Position numbers and translations under genes: made by a program. Below the pieces are notes generated by a model, which worked only from the letters and a program-made list of their open reading frames with translations, was not told the DNA's origin and did not search any database. DNA of 64,000 nucleotides from positions 3,765,501-3,829,500 of the forward strand of contig OX352322.1 of the NCBI GenBank assembly GCA_947090765.1. Direction: 5' to 3'. Below, piece by piece: positions 51,414 to 59,925 of the stretch. The stretch is from Pseudomonas sp. MM223. Lineage in GTDB: Bacteria > Pseudomonadota > Gammaproteobacteria > Pseudomonadales > Pseudomonadaceae. Numbering within the stretch: the stretch's first letter is position 1; each line of letters begins with the position of its first letter.

Positions 51414-52157
51414 TCAAATTGTGTAACCGCCAGCGACTTCAATATTCTGGGCGTTGATCCAGGCGCCCTCGTCGGACAGCAGCGTACCGATGACGCGCGC
51501 CACATCCTCCGGCTCGCCCACCCGGCCTAGCGCAGTTTGGGACGCCAGCAGCGCCTCGAACTCATCGTTCAAACCACCGCCCAACCCGGTGCGGATCGCA
51601 CCCGGCGAAACAGAGTTGGCACGAATACGGCGCTCGCCGAATTCCTTGGCCATGTAACGGGTGAGCACTTCGAGCCCCCCTTTGAAGGATGCGTATGGCG
51701 CAACACCAGCCGTTGCCACGCGCGTGGTGGCACTGGTCAGGTTGACGATGCAAGCGTTCGCTTCCAGCAACGGCAACAAGGCTTGGGTGAGAAAGAACGG
51801 GCCTTTCAAATGCACACCGAGCAACGCGTCAAACTGATACTCACTGACTGAATCCAGCGGATTGAAAAGGCCGTGCCCCGCATTGTTTACAAGTCCGGCA
51901 AGCCCGCTCGCTCCCCAGTGTTCTTGCAACGCCGTGACCACGGCTTCGCGAAAGCCGATAAAGCTACCGACATCAGCGACATCCAGCTCCAGAGCAACGG
52001 CTTTGCCTGCGAACTGTTCAATGTCAGCTACTACCCTTCGTGCTGCATCCCGGCTGTTCTTGTAGGTAAGGATGACACCCATGCCGCGTCGGGCCAGATG
52101 TTGTGCTGTACTGGCGCCAATACCCCGGCTGCCGCCTGTTATGACGATAACGCCCAT
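51414..52157 (-). CDS. Short-chain dehydrogenase/reductase (SDR)
   Basis: A 247-residue classical SDR. The cofactor motif TGGSRGIGASTAQ is at residue 8, followed by LVNNAGHGLF, the catalytic serine region NLTSATTRVAT and the Tyr-x-x-x-Lys motif as YASFK near residue 160. The end is NIEVAGGYTI. It leads the SDR-VOC-reductase operon, and a divergent AraC-type gene begins about 130 bases away at 52287. The pattern is that of a small catabolic or detoxification unit with its own regulator. The substrate cannot be told. Confidence 0.89.
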   Translation of the reverse strand: MGVIVITGGSRGIGASTAQHLARRGMGVILTYKNSRDAARRVVADIEQFAGKAVALELDVADVGSFIGFREAVVTALQEHWGASGLAGLVNNAGHGLFNPLDSVSEYQFDALLGVHLKGPFFLTQALLPLLEANACIVNLTSATTRVATAGVAPYASFKGGLEVLTRYMAKEFGERRIRANSVSPGAIRTGLGGGLNDEFEALLASQTALGRVGEPEDVARVIGTLLSDEGAWINAQNIEVAGGYTI

Positions 52158-52286
52158 GTGCTACTCCGCTAGCGATCAACTGAGACCTCACAGTAATCAC
52201 ATCGCAGACGGCCGACGCTCCCATTGCTACTTCGATCCTGCCTGTTTCTGCTTTTTGCTTGCACGGCGTCGCTTGCAGCCGTCAGC

Positions 52287-53189
52287 ATGCCAGCCATGAC
52301 CACTCAAATTGATGAACTCCGCGCCCTGGCCGCCAAAGCCGAAAACCGCCGCACCGAGACGGGCATCCCTCGTGTAGCCATGGTTCAGGGTAAAATCCCG
52401 GAGCACATGCTGGCGGCTGTCTACGACCCCATGATCAACTTGATCCTGCAAGGGCGTAAGTCGATGACTGTGGGTGATCGCACCCTGCACTACGATCCGG
52501 CGACTTACTTTGTCATGTCCATCGACCTGCCCGCGGTGGGCACGGTGCACGCCGCTGAGTCAGGCGCCCCCTACCTGGCGGTGAGCTTGACGCTTGATCC
52601 GGTGGTACTGACGACCTTGCTAGCCGACCTGCCAAAGCCAATCGGGCAGTATGAGCACCAACCAGGGTTTTCCGTGGCCGCCGTCACGCCAGAGCTGATG
52701 GACGCCTGGGTACGTATGCTGCGCCTGATGGGCAAGCCTGAAGAGATCGCTGCCCTGGCCTCCGTCTATGAGCGGGAGATTCTGTACCGCGTGTTGCAAG
52801 GCCCGCATGGCTGGATGCTACGGGAGATAGCTGCGCCCGACACTGCCCTTGCAAGGGTGAGCCGGGCTATTCAGTTCATACGCCGCGACTATGCGCAGGC
52901 GATCAGGGTAGACGAGCTTGCGCAGCGGGCGGCGATGAGTGTTTCGGCGTTCCACCGGCATTTCAAGGCTGTCACCAACCTGAGCCCGTTGCAGTACCAA
53001 AAGCGCGTGCGCTTGCTTCAGGCACGCAACCTCATGGTGGCCAATGCCAGAAGTGTGATGGCGGCGGCGTTCGAGGTTGGGTATGAGAGCCCTACGCAAT
53101 TCAGCCGCGACTACGCTCGCCTTTTCGGCTTGCCCCCCGCAAAGGATGCGGCACGCATCGTGGAAGTGAGCAGCTCTCCAGGTCATTGA
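52287..53189 (+). CDS. AraC-family regulator (AraC_N type)
   Basis: A 300-residue regulator. The N-terminal cupin-like domain (AKAENRRTETGIPRVAMVQGKIPEHMLAAVYDPMINLILQGRKSM) is of the AraC_N group, often divergent from SDR or oxidoreductase genes that it controls. The C-terminal double helix-turn-helix is IRVDELAQRAAMSVSAFHRHFKAVTNLSPLQYQKRVRL and VMAAAFEVGYESPTQFSRDYARLFG. I start it at MPAMTTQIDEL (52287); ATG 52296 is equally possible, and the longer TTG-initiated frame is unlikely. It is divergent from the SDR-VOC-reductase operon, its probable target. Confidence 0.86.
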   Translation: MPAMTTQIDELRALAAKAENRRTETGIPRVAMVQGKIPEHMLAAVYDPMINLILQGRKSMTVGDRTLHYDPATYFVMSIDLPAVGTVHAAESGAPYLAVSLTLDPVVLTTLLADLPKPIGQYEHQPGFSVAAVTPELMDAWVRMLRLMGKPEEIAALASVYEREILYRVLQGPHGWMLREIAAPDTALARVSRAIQFIRRDYAQAIRVDELAQRAAMSVSAFHRHFKAVTNLSPLQYQKRVRLLQARNLMVANARSVMAAAFEVGYESPTQFSRDYARLFGLPPAKDAARIVEVSSSPGH

Positions 53190-53410
53190 CCCGTGGAGGA
53201 TCACCTTGACCCATACACGCAGCTCTCTAGCAAAGTTGCTCGCCGTCAAGGTCTGGGCGGCCTGTCCTTTACCTAGCCGGCGATGAGTTCTATCTCAGTG
53301 GCCTCTCTGCGGCAATGGGGGCATGGGCGCTGCGAACTCGCCTCGATCAGCTCAACGCCGATTCATCGCATTGCATTCTTCAAACGAAATACCAATAATT
53401 CTGCACTCAT

Positions 53411-53429
53411 GATAATGATTATCTTTTGA
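53411..53429. promoter_or_regulatory. Fur box, module D
   Basis: GATAATGATTATC followed by TTTTGA matches the Fur consensus at 14 of 19 positions, the best such site in the window. It lies 29 bases before the module D sigma start. The rest of 53190-53457 shows no gene. Confidence 0.65.
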
Positions 53430-53457
53430 TAGATCTTCTCAGGCGCTGTGTTTCACC

Positions 53458-54003
53458 ATGTCGACCAAGTCTCCCGCCCCCCTTGATCACCTCTATCACG
53501 AGCATCATTCCTGGCTGCGTCAGTGGCTGGGCCGGCGTCTGGGTTGTCATGCCGACGCAGCCGACCTTGCCCATGATGCCTTCCTGCGACTGTTGCTTAA
53601 GCCAGTGCAGCCAGCGTTCGAAAATGCACTGGCCGCGCGGGGCTACCTGCGCAAGATCGCCAATGGCCTGTGCATCAACCTCTGGCAGCGCCGCGAGATT
53701 GAATTGGCCTGGCGCGATGCACTGGCCGCCCAACCAGAGCGCTTTGCCGGTTCTGCAGAACACTGCGCAGCGGTGTTGCAGGCCTTGCAGGAAGTCGGGC
53801 AGATGCTGATCGGCCTGCCAGGCAAGGCGGCCCAGGCCTTCGTGCTGGCCGTGGTGTGCCAGATGACTGACAAGGAGGTGGCCTTGGAACTGGGTGTATC
53901 CGATCGTATGGTGCGCAAGTACGTAGCCAGGGCCATGCTGGCTTGTCTGCAATTGCAGGCAGCAGGTGACATGGCGATGTTGTGCAACGAGCACGATGCC
54001 TGA
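53458..54003 (+). CDS. FecI-type ECF sigma factor (module D)
   Basis: A 181-residue ECF sigma factor. Region 2 is HSWLRQWLGRRLGCHADAADLAHDAFLRLLL, and region 4 includes LPGKAAQAFVLAVVCQMTDKEVALELGVSDRMVRKYVARAMLACLQL. A strong Fur box lies 29 bases upstream, so it should be made in iron-poor cells. The fecR start overlaps the sigma 3' end by a few bases. The receptor gene follows, giving the order sigma-fecR-receptor. The C-terminal extension past region 4 (GDMAMLCNEHDA) is short and without family meaning. Confidence 0.91.
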   Translation: MSTKSPAPLDHLYHEHHSWLRQWLGRRLGCHADAADLAHDAFLRLLLKPVQPAFENALAARGYLRKIANGLCINLWQRREIELAWRDALAAQPERFAGSAEHCAAVLQALQEVGQMLIGLPGKAAQAFVLAVVCQMTDKEVALELGVSDRMVRKYVARAMLACLQLQAAGDMAMLCNEHDA

Positions 54004-54979
54004 CATGCACGATCAGCCGTCTTTCCAGATACTTGAGCAAGCCGCCGAGTGGTATGCCGAACTGCGTTGCGGTGGCAATGACACGGCCCGCCAGCAGGCC
54101 TGGCAACGCTGGCTCGCCGCCGACCCCATGCACCGGGTCGCCTGGCAAGCCGTACAAGGCATCAGCCAGCGTTTCGAACCCCTGGAGCAACTGGCCGATC
54201 GTCGTAATACCGCCGATCGCCTGCTCGGCGCCCACCAGCGGGTACGTCGGCGTGCGCTGCTGCGGGGGTTCGCCGCCCTTGCAGGTGCGGGGGTGTTGTG
54301 GTCCTCCTGGCGCTGTGCACCGGTGGCAGCCTGGCGTGCGGAGCTGGCTGCGGACTACCGCACCGGCACTGGCGAAATGAAACCGGTGCGCCTGGCCGAC
54401 GGCACCCAGGTGTGGCTCAACACCCGTACGGCTTTCGATGTCGATTTTTCCAGTGCCACTCGCCAACTGCACCTGCTGACCGGTGAGGTGCTGGTCGACA
54501 CAGCTCACGAGGCCAAGCGCCCTTTCATCGTCAGTACCGCCCAAGGGCGCATGCGGGCACTGGGCACGCGTTTCAGTGTGTGCACAAGCACTGTTCAGAC
54601 TCGACTTTTGGTGTTTGAAGGAGCGGTCGAGGTGACATTGCCTGGCACCGGTGCCCAGCGTGTGACCCTCGCGGGCCAGCAGCAGACCTTCGATAGCCAG
54701 CGGCTGGCCACACCTGGCAACGCAGAACTAGCCCGTGAGGCCTGGACCGAAGGCAAGTTAGTCGCGGCAGACGTCCCGCTGGGCGAGGTGCTGGACGAGC
54801 TGTCCCGCTACCGCCACGGTTATGTCTCGGTCAGCCCACAGGTCGCCGGGCTCCGGGTGTTTGGCAACCTGCCGCTGCTCGATTTCGACGCTGCCTTGGC
54901 GCTGCTCAGTGACTCACTGCCGATCCGCATCGAGCGGCGCTTGCCGTGGTGGACCACGGTGGATGCCACTGGCAGCTAA
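53996..54979 (+). CDS. FecR-type anti-sigma factor (module D)
   Basis: A 327-residue FecR-like protein. The cytoplasmic domain opens SFQILEQAAEWYAELRCGGNDTARQQAWQRWLAADPMHRVAWQAV. An arginine cluster RVRRRALLRGFAALAGAG precedes the membrane segment and resembles a twin-arginine signal. The periplasmic FecR domain keeps the Gly-Thr site in ALGTRFSV near residue 190, and an STN-like region ends the protein (LRVFGNLPLLDFDAALALLSDSLPIRIERR). ATG 53996 overlaps the sigma end by eight bases; ATG 54005 is an alternative. The receptor starts 91 bases downstream. Confidence 0.9.
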   Translation: MPDMHDQPSFQILEQAAEWYAELRCGGNDTARQQAWQRWLAADPMHRVAWQAVQGISQRFEPLEQLADRRNTADRLLGAHQRVRRRALLRGFAALAGAGVLWSSWRCAPVAAWRAELAADYRTGTGEMKPVRLADGTQVWLNTRTAFDVDFSSATRQLHLLTGEVLVDTAHEAKRPFIVSTAQGRMRALGTRFSVCTSTVQTRLLVFEGAVEVTLPGTGAQRVTLAGQQQTFDSQRLATPGNAELAREAWTEGKLVAADVPLGEVLDELSRYRHGYVSVSPQVAGLRVFGNLPLLDFDAALALLSDSLPIRIERRLPWWTTVDATGS

Positions 54980-55070
54980 AAAAACTTCAATGTGTGGTTC
55001 CGCTTTTCATCGCCTCGCCGGGTTAAGGGATGACAGCCCATCCATTTCAGCCATCGGGGACAAGGACCAC

Positions 55071-57539
55071 ATGATGTATCGTCCAGAGCGTGCACCGCTC
55101 ACCGCACACCTGAGTTTTTCCTTCTGCCTGGCCAGCCTTGCAGCCACGGCCTGGCTCGCCGCCGCGCCAGTGACCGCGCAGGCCGCCAGCCGCCAATACA
55201 CGATCCCTGCCGGGCCGTTGAGCCAGGTGCTGTCGCGCTTCGCCGCCGAGTCCGGGGTATACCTGGTGGGCTTGAGCGAAATGGCGACTGGCCGCAACAG
55301 CCAGGGTTTGCAAGGCAGCTTTGACACCGACGCCGGCTTCGCCATGCTGCTGTCCGGCACCGGTCTGGCAGCCGAGATGACCGGCCCTCGGCAGTACCGC
55401 TTGCGCGCCGTCGACAGCGCCGCCCTCGAGCTTGGCGCCACCAACGTCAACGCAGCGCTGGGGGCAACGGTCGAACCGAGCACTTCGTACACCACGCGGG
55501 CCATCACCATCGGCAAGGGCGAGCATAGCATCAAGGAAACCCCGCAATCGGTCACGGTAATGACCCGCAAGCGCATGGACGACCAGAACCTCAGCACCAT
55601 TGAACAGGTCATGGAACAGACCCCAGGCATCACTGTCTCCGGCTCGCCAATGGGAGGCAAATACTTCTATTCGCGCGGCTTCAAGATGGATGCGCCGTTC
55701 CAGTACGACGGCGTGCCCTTGGATGTCGGTGGCAGCTATGTGCAGGCGAACAGCTTCAGCAGCGACATGGCCTTCTACGAGCAAGTCGAGCTGCTGCGCG
55801 GAGCCGCCGGCATGATGCAAGGGGCCGGTACCCCGGCCGGTGCGGTCAACTTCGTGCGCAAGCGCGGCCAGGCCACGCCCACGGCCACTGTCACGCTGTC
55901 CGGCGGCACCTGGGACAACTACCGCAGCCAGGTGGATGTCGGTGGCCCACTCAATGCCGAGGGCACTCTGCGCGGCCGGGCCGTGGTCGCCGAACAGAAA
56001 CGCCGCTATTTCTATGACTACGGCAAGCGTGAAGATCAACTCGCCTATGGTGCGCTGGACTACGACTTCTCGGATGAGACCACTGCCGGGATTGCCGTCG
56101 CCTACGAGAAGCTGCACGCCACACCCTGCTTCGGCGGCCTGCCGAGTTACAGCGACGGCTCGGACATCAAGCTCAAGCGTTCGACCTGCCTGGGCGCCAG
56201 CTGGAACCACTGGGACAGCGAGCGCACTTCGGTATTCGCTGACGTGAAGCACCGCCTGAATGATGACTGGACCGCGCGCCTGGCAGGTGCCTACAGCCAT
56301 AACCAACAGGACATGAAATATGCCCAGGGGGTGGGGGTTGGTTACGTCACCCCGGGTGCCACTTCATCGTCGATCCAGTCGATTGCCGGCCTGTTCGACT
56401 ACGATTCGGTGGACTACGGCTTCGATGGCTACCTGGACGGTAAATTCCGCGCCTTTGGCTTGGAGCACGAACTGACCGTCGGCGCCAACACTAGCTACTC
56501 GCACAGCCATGACGTCTGGGCGCTGGCTTTCCTGCAGCAGCGTTCCGATGTGTTTAACCCGACGCACTTCATCGAGCCGAGCGACAGCTACATCATCGAC
56601 AACAGCTACCGCGGTGGCTGGCCCTATCCTTCGCGAACTACCGTCAAGCAGCAAGGCGCCTATGGCAACCTGCGCCTGAAGCTGGCCGAGCCATTGACCG
56701 TGGTGCTGGGTGCGCGGGTCAGCGACTGGCACTACACCAACGATAGCCATGCCTATGGCGTAGCGCCGATTGATGAGCGCCGGGAAACCGGGCAGGTCAC
56801 GCCGTTCGCTGCCGTGCTTTACGACCTCACGCCGAACCTGACGGTGTACGCCAGCTATGCCGATATCTTCCAGCCGCAGGCCTACAAGGATGCCGATGGC
56901 AAGGTGCTCGAGCCCAAGACCGGCACCAATTATGAGTTGGGGATCAAGGGGGAGTGGTTCGACGGTGCGCTCAATGGCTCGCTGAATCTGTTCCGCGCCT
57001 ACCAGGAACATGCCGCCGTGGCGGTCACCGACAAGAGCATCTGCGCTTCCTGTTCGGTGGACGCGGGCAAAATCCGCGCCCAAGGTGTGGAAATGGAACT
57101 GACCGGCGCCCCCATCGAGCGACTGCAGCTGACAGCGGGTTATACCTATACCGCGACCGAAACGTTGAGCAGCAATGTGCGCAACAGCAACGTAGCAGCG
57201 GTAGATGGCGATACCTACAACACGCTTGTACCGCGGCACTCGTTGCGAGTGTGGGGTGACTATGCGCTGGCCGGTAGTCTGAGCCGCTGGAGCATTGGCG
57301 GGGGCGTGAATGCGCAGAGCGATATTTCCAGATTGTCCGGCACGGTCAAGACCGAACAACCGGGGTATGCCATCTGGAGCGCCCGGGTGCAGTACCAGAT
57401 TGACCCGCATTGGGCCGTGGCGCTCAACGGCAACAATCTTTTCGACAAGGTTTACTACGCCACCGTCGGTGATCGCAGTGGAGGTAACTATTACGGTGAC
57501 CCGCGCAACTACATGGTGACATTGAAGGGTAGTTTCTGA
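55071..57539 (+). CDS. TonB-dependent siderophore receptor with STN domain (module D)
   Basis: An 822-residue outer-membrane receptor. The signal peptide ends near PVTAQAAS. The STN domain is about 43-120 (YTIPAGPLSQVLSRFAAESGVYLVG to YRLRAV). The plug has KETPQSVTVMTRKRMDDQN, YFYSRGFKMDAPFQYDGVP and VELLRGAAGMMQGAGTPAGAVNFVRKRG. The barrel includes external-loop cysteines (TPCFGGLP and STCLGAS; SICASCSV) and ends NYMVTLKGSF. CAAGGACCAC precedes the double ATG. The frame is intact, unlike the module C receptor. It belongs with the sigma and fecR genes just upstream. The ferric ligand is unknown. Confidence 0.92.
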   Translation: MMYRPERAPLTAHLSFSFCLASLAATAWLAAAPVTAQAASRQYTIPAGPLSQVLSRFAAESGVYLVGLSEMATGRNSQGLQGSFDTDAGFAMLLSGTGLAAEMTGPRQYRLRAVDSAALELGATNVNAALGATVEPSTSYTTRAITIGKGEHSIKETPQSVTVMTRKRMDDQNLSTIEQVMEQTPGITVSGSPMGGKYFYSRGFKMDAPFQYDGVPLDVGGSYVQANSFSSDMAFYEQVELLRGAAGMMQGAGTPAGAVNFVRKRGQATPTATVTLSGGTWDNYRSQVDVGGPLNAEGTLRGRAVVAEQKRRYFYDYGKREDQLAYGALDYDFSDETTAGIAVAYEKLHATPCFGGLPSYSDGSDIKLKRSTCLGASWNHWDSERTSVFADVKHRLNDDWTARLAGAYSHNQQDMKYAQGVGVGYVTPGATSSSIQSIAGLFDYDSVDYGFDGYLDGKFRAFGLEHELTVGANTSYSHSHDVWALAFLQQRSDVFNPTHFIEPSDSYIIDNSYRGGWPYPSRTTVKQQGAYGNLRLKLAEPLTVVLGARVSDWHYTNDSHAYGVAPIDERRETGQVTPFAAVLYDLTPNLTVYASYADIFQPQAYKDADGKVLEPKTGTNYELGIKGEWFDGALNGSLNLFRAYQEHAAVAVTDKSICASCSVDAGKIRAQGVEMELTGAPIERLQLTAGYTYTATETLSSNVRNSNVAAVDGDTYNTLVPRHSLRVWGDYALAGSLSRWSIGGGVNAQSDISRLSGTVKTEQPGYAIWSARVQYQIDPHWAVALNGNNLFDKVYYATVGDRSGGNYYGDPRNYMVTLKGSF

Positions 57540-57674
57540 CGCCTCCAGCCCTGCCAATGCCAGCGATGGCTACCGTTCGAGACTGGCCGCTATCGACCGT
57601 ATGCGGCCTGTCCCTATGTCTTCGTCTCTGCGCACGGCAAAAATGCCACGGACAGCATTACGACTGCCTGGGTG

Positions 57675-57837
57675 TCAACACAGAGTGACCAGATAAGCGA
57701 TGACCGTCACCGGTAGCGCGAAGATCAGCGTTGCATACTCCATGGTCGTGACCCCGCCAGCGATCAGCATCGCAACAGTGAGCATGGTCGTAAGCAAGGC
57801 CCAGAAAAACAGGGGCGATTCAAAAAAGCCCAGAGTC
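57675..57837 (-). pseudogene. Possible membrane-transporter C-terminal fragment
   Basis: Minus-strand reading gives about 54 codons ending in a stop: PLFFWALLTTMLTVAMLIAGG, then TTMEYATLIFALPVTVIAYL. The FWALL...LAGG...ALP pattern resembles the last helices of BCCT-type (betaine/choline/carnitine) carriers. Nothing upstream continues it; the MerR gene begins to overlap. It is at most a remnant, and the family guess is weak. The rest of 57540-57819 has no gene. Confidence 0.2.
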
Positions 57838-58251
57838 GATGTCTGCTTTGGGTCGACGCAGTCCAGTCAGTTCCGAACCTGGCTTAAGCGCTCCCCCACA
57901 CTGATACCTGGCCCCTTCAAGGCCCGCTTCAAACGCCTCAAGCCCGGCGTATATCCGCTGCAACCCATCAATCTGCCCCATCACTTCCAGCTTCTTGTCG
58001 GCAATCGCCCTGCCCGCCAACGCCCAGGGCATCTCACCTCCCCGGTGCCCCTGAAGGATCGCCTGCAGTTCCTTTAGCTTGAATCCCAGCTGCTGCGCGC
58101 ATTTGATGAACGTCAGCAGCTCAACGCTTTGCTGGTTGTACACGCGATACTGCCCTTGGCGCTCGGCCGGTGGCAGCAGGCCAATCGCCTCATAGTGGCG
58201 GATGGTCTTGACCGTGGTGCCCGACAGCCGGGCGGCTTTGCCGATGTACAT
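57820..58251 (-). CDS. MerR-family transcriptional regulator
   Basis: A 143-residue MerR-type regulator. The N-terminal winged helix is MYIGKAARLSGTTVKTIRHYEAIGLLPPAERQGQYRVYNQQSVELLTFIKCAQQLGF, covering residues 1-60. A coiled dimer helix and a C-terminal effector part follow, without the cysteine pattern of metal-sensing MerR or CueR proteins. The start MYIGKAARLSG was chosen as the family N-terminus. It lies 71 bases downstream of the frameshifted NAD(P)H oxidoreductase gene on the same strand. This pairing is typical of redox or electrophile sensing with a quinone reductase target; the signal is unknown. Confidence 0.87.
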   Translation of the reverse strand: MYIGKAARLSGTTVKTIRHYEAIGLLPPAERQGQYRVYNQQSVELLTFIKCAQQLGFKLKELQAILQGHRGGEMPWALAGRAIADKKLEVMGQIDGLQRIYAGLEAFEAGLEGARYQCGGALKPGSELTGLRRPKADIDSGLF

Positions 58252-58322
58252 GAACGTCCTTTTCGTACGGGTGCAGCGCATCTTTGCATAGCGCAACCGG
58301 CTCGGGAACACAACGGGCCCAA

Positions 58323-58897
58323 TCAGCGGCTGGCAATGCCTTGGGCCTGCTTCAGCCAGGCTTCGCGCCGCTGCGGGCTGGAGCCCAGTATCGGCCCGAA
58401 CATCAGGGTGTTCAGCGGTTTGATGCCGCAGAACTGCAACGTGGTCTTGCGTACCTGGTGAAGACCCGGCATGCGATAGACCCAGCGGAAGTACCACGGA
58501 GGTGTATCCATCGTCACCAGCAGGTGCGCCGTTCTTCCTTTGAGCAACGGTTCGGGGAAGGCTTTGCCGGCCCGATAGCGGAACGCGAAACCTGGCAAGA
58601 ATACCCGGTCGAAAAAGCCTTTCATCAAGGCCGGAATACCCCCCACCAAATGGGGTAGATAAAGGCCAGGTGCTCGGCCCAGGTGATATCGGCCTGGGCC
58701 TTGAGCAGGTCGGGTTCCAGTGGCTGCGCCTGCCGGTAGCCTGCGCGCAGCACGGGGTCGAAGCTCAAGGCCTCAAGCCGCAACACTCGCACATCATGGC
58801 CGGCGGTTCTGGCTGCCTCGACATAACACTCGGTCAACGCGCCACAGAAACTCTCCCCCGACGGGTGCCCCAGCACCACCAGCACACGCTTGCTCAT
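58323..58897 (-). pseudogene. NAD(P)H-dependent oxidoreductase (flavodoxin-like), frameshifted
   Basis: A flavodoxin-fold reductase of the KefF/NQO1/MdaB type, about 191 residues if repaired. The N-part (MSKRVLVVLGHPSGESFCGALTE to AFIYPIWWG) and C-part (GIPALMKGFFDRVFLPGFAFRYRAGKAFPEPLLKGRTAHLL and on) meet at a run of six C (58639-58644). The family sequence WWGGIPALMKGF needs seven, so one base is missing. It probably reduces quinones with FMN. The MerR gene follows on the same strand. As it stands, the protein would stop after about 90 residues. Confidence 0.87.
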
Positions 58898-59031
58898 CGT
58901 CACTTCATCCTGAACATGAAGCCTTCAAGGTAAAGCCTGCCCCTAGAGGGAGAGTCAATGCCCCAAGGCTACCGGACGGTGCCGTGCAGCGGCGTAAACG
59001 AAGGTAGTCCTCAACCCACTTTACGATCCGC

Positions 59032-59538
59032 TCACTCCGTAGCGTTGAAAGCGTGGTGGTACTGCACATCACCTGCTGGAAATTCACCGCAAAAGGACAG
59101 CGCCTGGAAATACGCCTGAGGAACGCCAGGCAACACTAACCCAGCTTCAGCGATGAAGCCGAAACGGCTGTAGTAAGCAGGATCGCCAAGCACCACGCAG
59201 CCTGCGGCACCCTGCTTTTGCAATTCGGTCAATGCAGCCTGCATCAGAGCAGAACCGATACCCTGCCCTTGCCAGCCTGGCAGCACGGAGATAGGCCCAA
59301 GCCCATACCAACCCGCTGCGCCAGTAGAGACGGTGACTGGAGAGACCGCTACGTGTCCAACGACTCGATCTTCGACCACCGCTACCAGCGAAACAGTCAA
59401 TTGCCCAGCGTTGCGCAGTGCCTCGACAATGAAATGCTCGGTGTGACTAGCGTGTTCTTCCTGCTCGAACGCAGCGACAGTCACGGCAGCAATCTGCTTC
59501 AGGTCGTCGGCGCGTTCGTTACGGATATCCAGTTTCAT
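59032..59538 (-). CDS. GNAT-family N-acetyltransferase (YhbS-like)
   Basis: A 168-residue acetyltransferase of the YhbS-like group. It begins MKLDIRNERADDLKQIAAVTVAAFEQEEHASHTEHFIVEAL. The acetyl-CoA loop is LPGWQGQGIGSALMQAALTELQKQGAAGCVVLGDPAYYSRFGF near residue 90. AGGAGAAAATC precedes the ATG. The HASHTEHFIVEALR region and GDPAYYSRFGF are typical of this subfamily, whose substrates are mostly unknown. It stands alone, upstream of the oxidoreductase/MerR pair on the same strand. Confidence 0.88.
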   Translation of the reverse strand: MKLDIRNERADDLKQIAAVTVAAFEQEEHASHTEHFIVEALRNAGQLTVSLVAVVEDRVVGHVAVSPVTVSTGAAGWYGLGPISVLPGWQGQGIGSALMQAALTELQKQGAAGCVVLGDPAYYSRFGFIAEAGLVLPGVPQAYFQALSFCGEFPAGDVQYHHAFNATE

Positions 59539-59925
59539 GATGATTTTCTCCTGAGGCTCGGCCGAGCATACCGCGCACTGGCCCCTTGGCGCCTGCCGGC
59601 AGCAGCACAGGTGCCAGTGGCGGCTATATGGGATCGACAACCGCCGTTGGTGACAAACGACCCGATAGGGGTGCAGAGCCCGTACCGTCGTCCGAATGTT
59701 CAAAATCCCAGGCAGCCATATCCAGATAACGCTTTATCCATGCCTTCTGTCCTGGATCTGCGCCCACTCTGCCAGTTTCATATTGGCTCATTCCCTCGAA
59801 GTTGTTGGTAAACCTCACAACATCGAGCCTGAGCCATAGGTCGAGGCCTCGTCAACGCTAGCGCCTTCACCTCAGGGGCGAGCGCTGACGGCCCGGGCAC
59901 ACGCATCACGTTGCAATGCCACAGG
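59539..59925. other. Intergenic stretch without a supported gene
   Basis: This 387-base gap contains a minus-strand open frame of about 55 codons (from 59791, MSQYETGRVGADPGQKAW) with a GAGGGA-like site before it. It has no recognisable family and a low-complexity end, so I do not call it a gene. It could be the relic of a longer protein. No hairpin, repeat or RNA gene was found. Confidence 0.4.
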
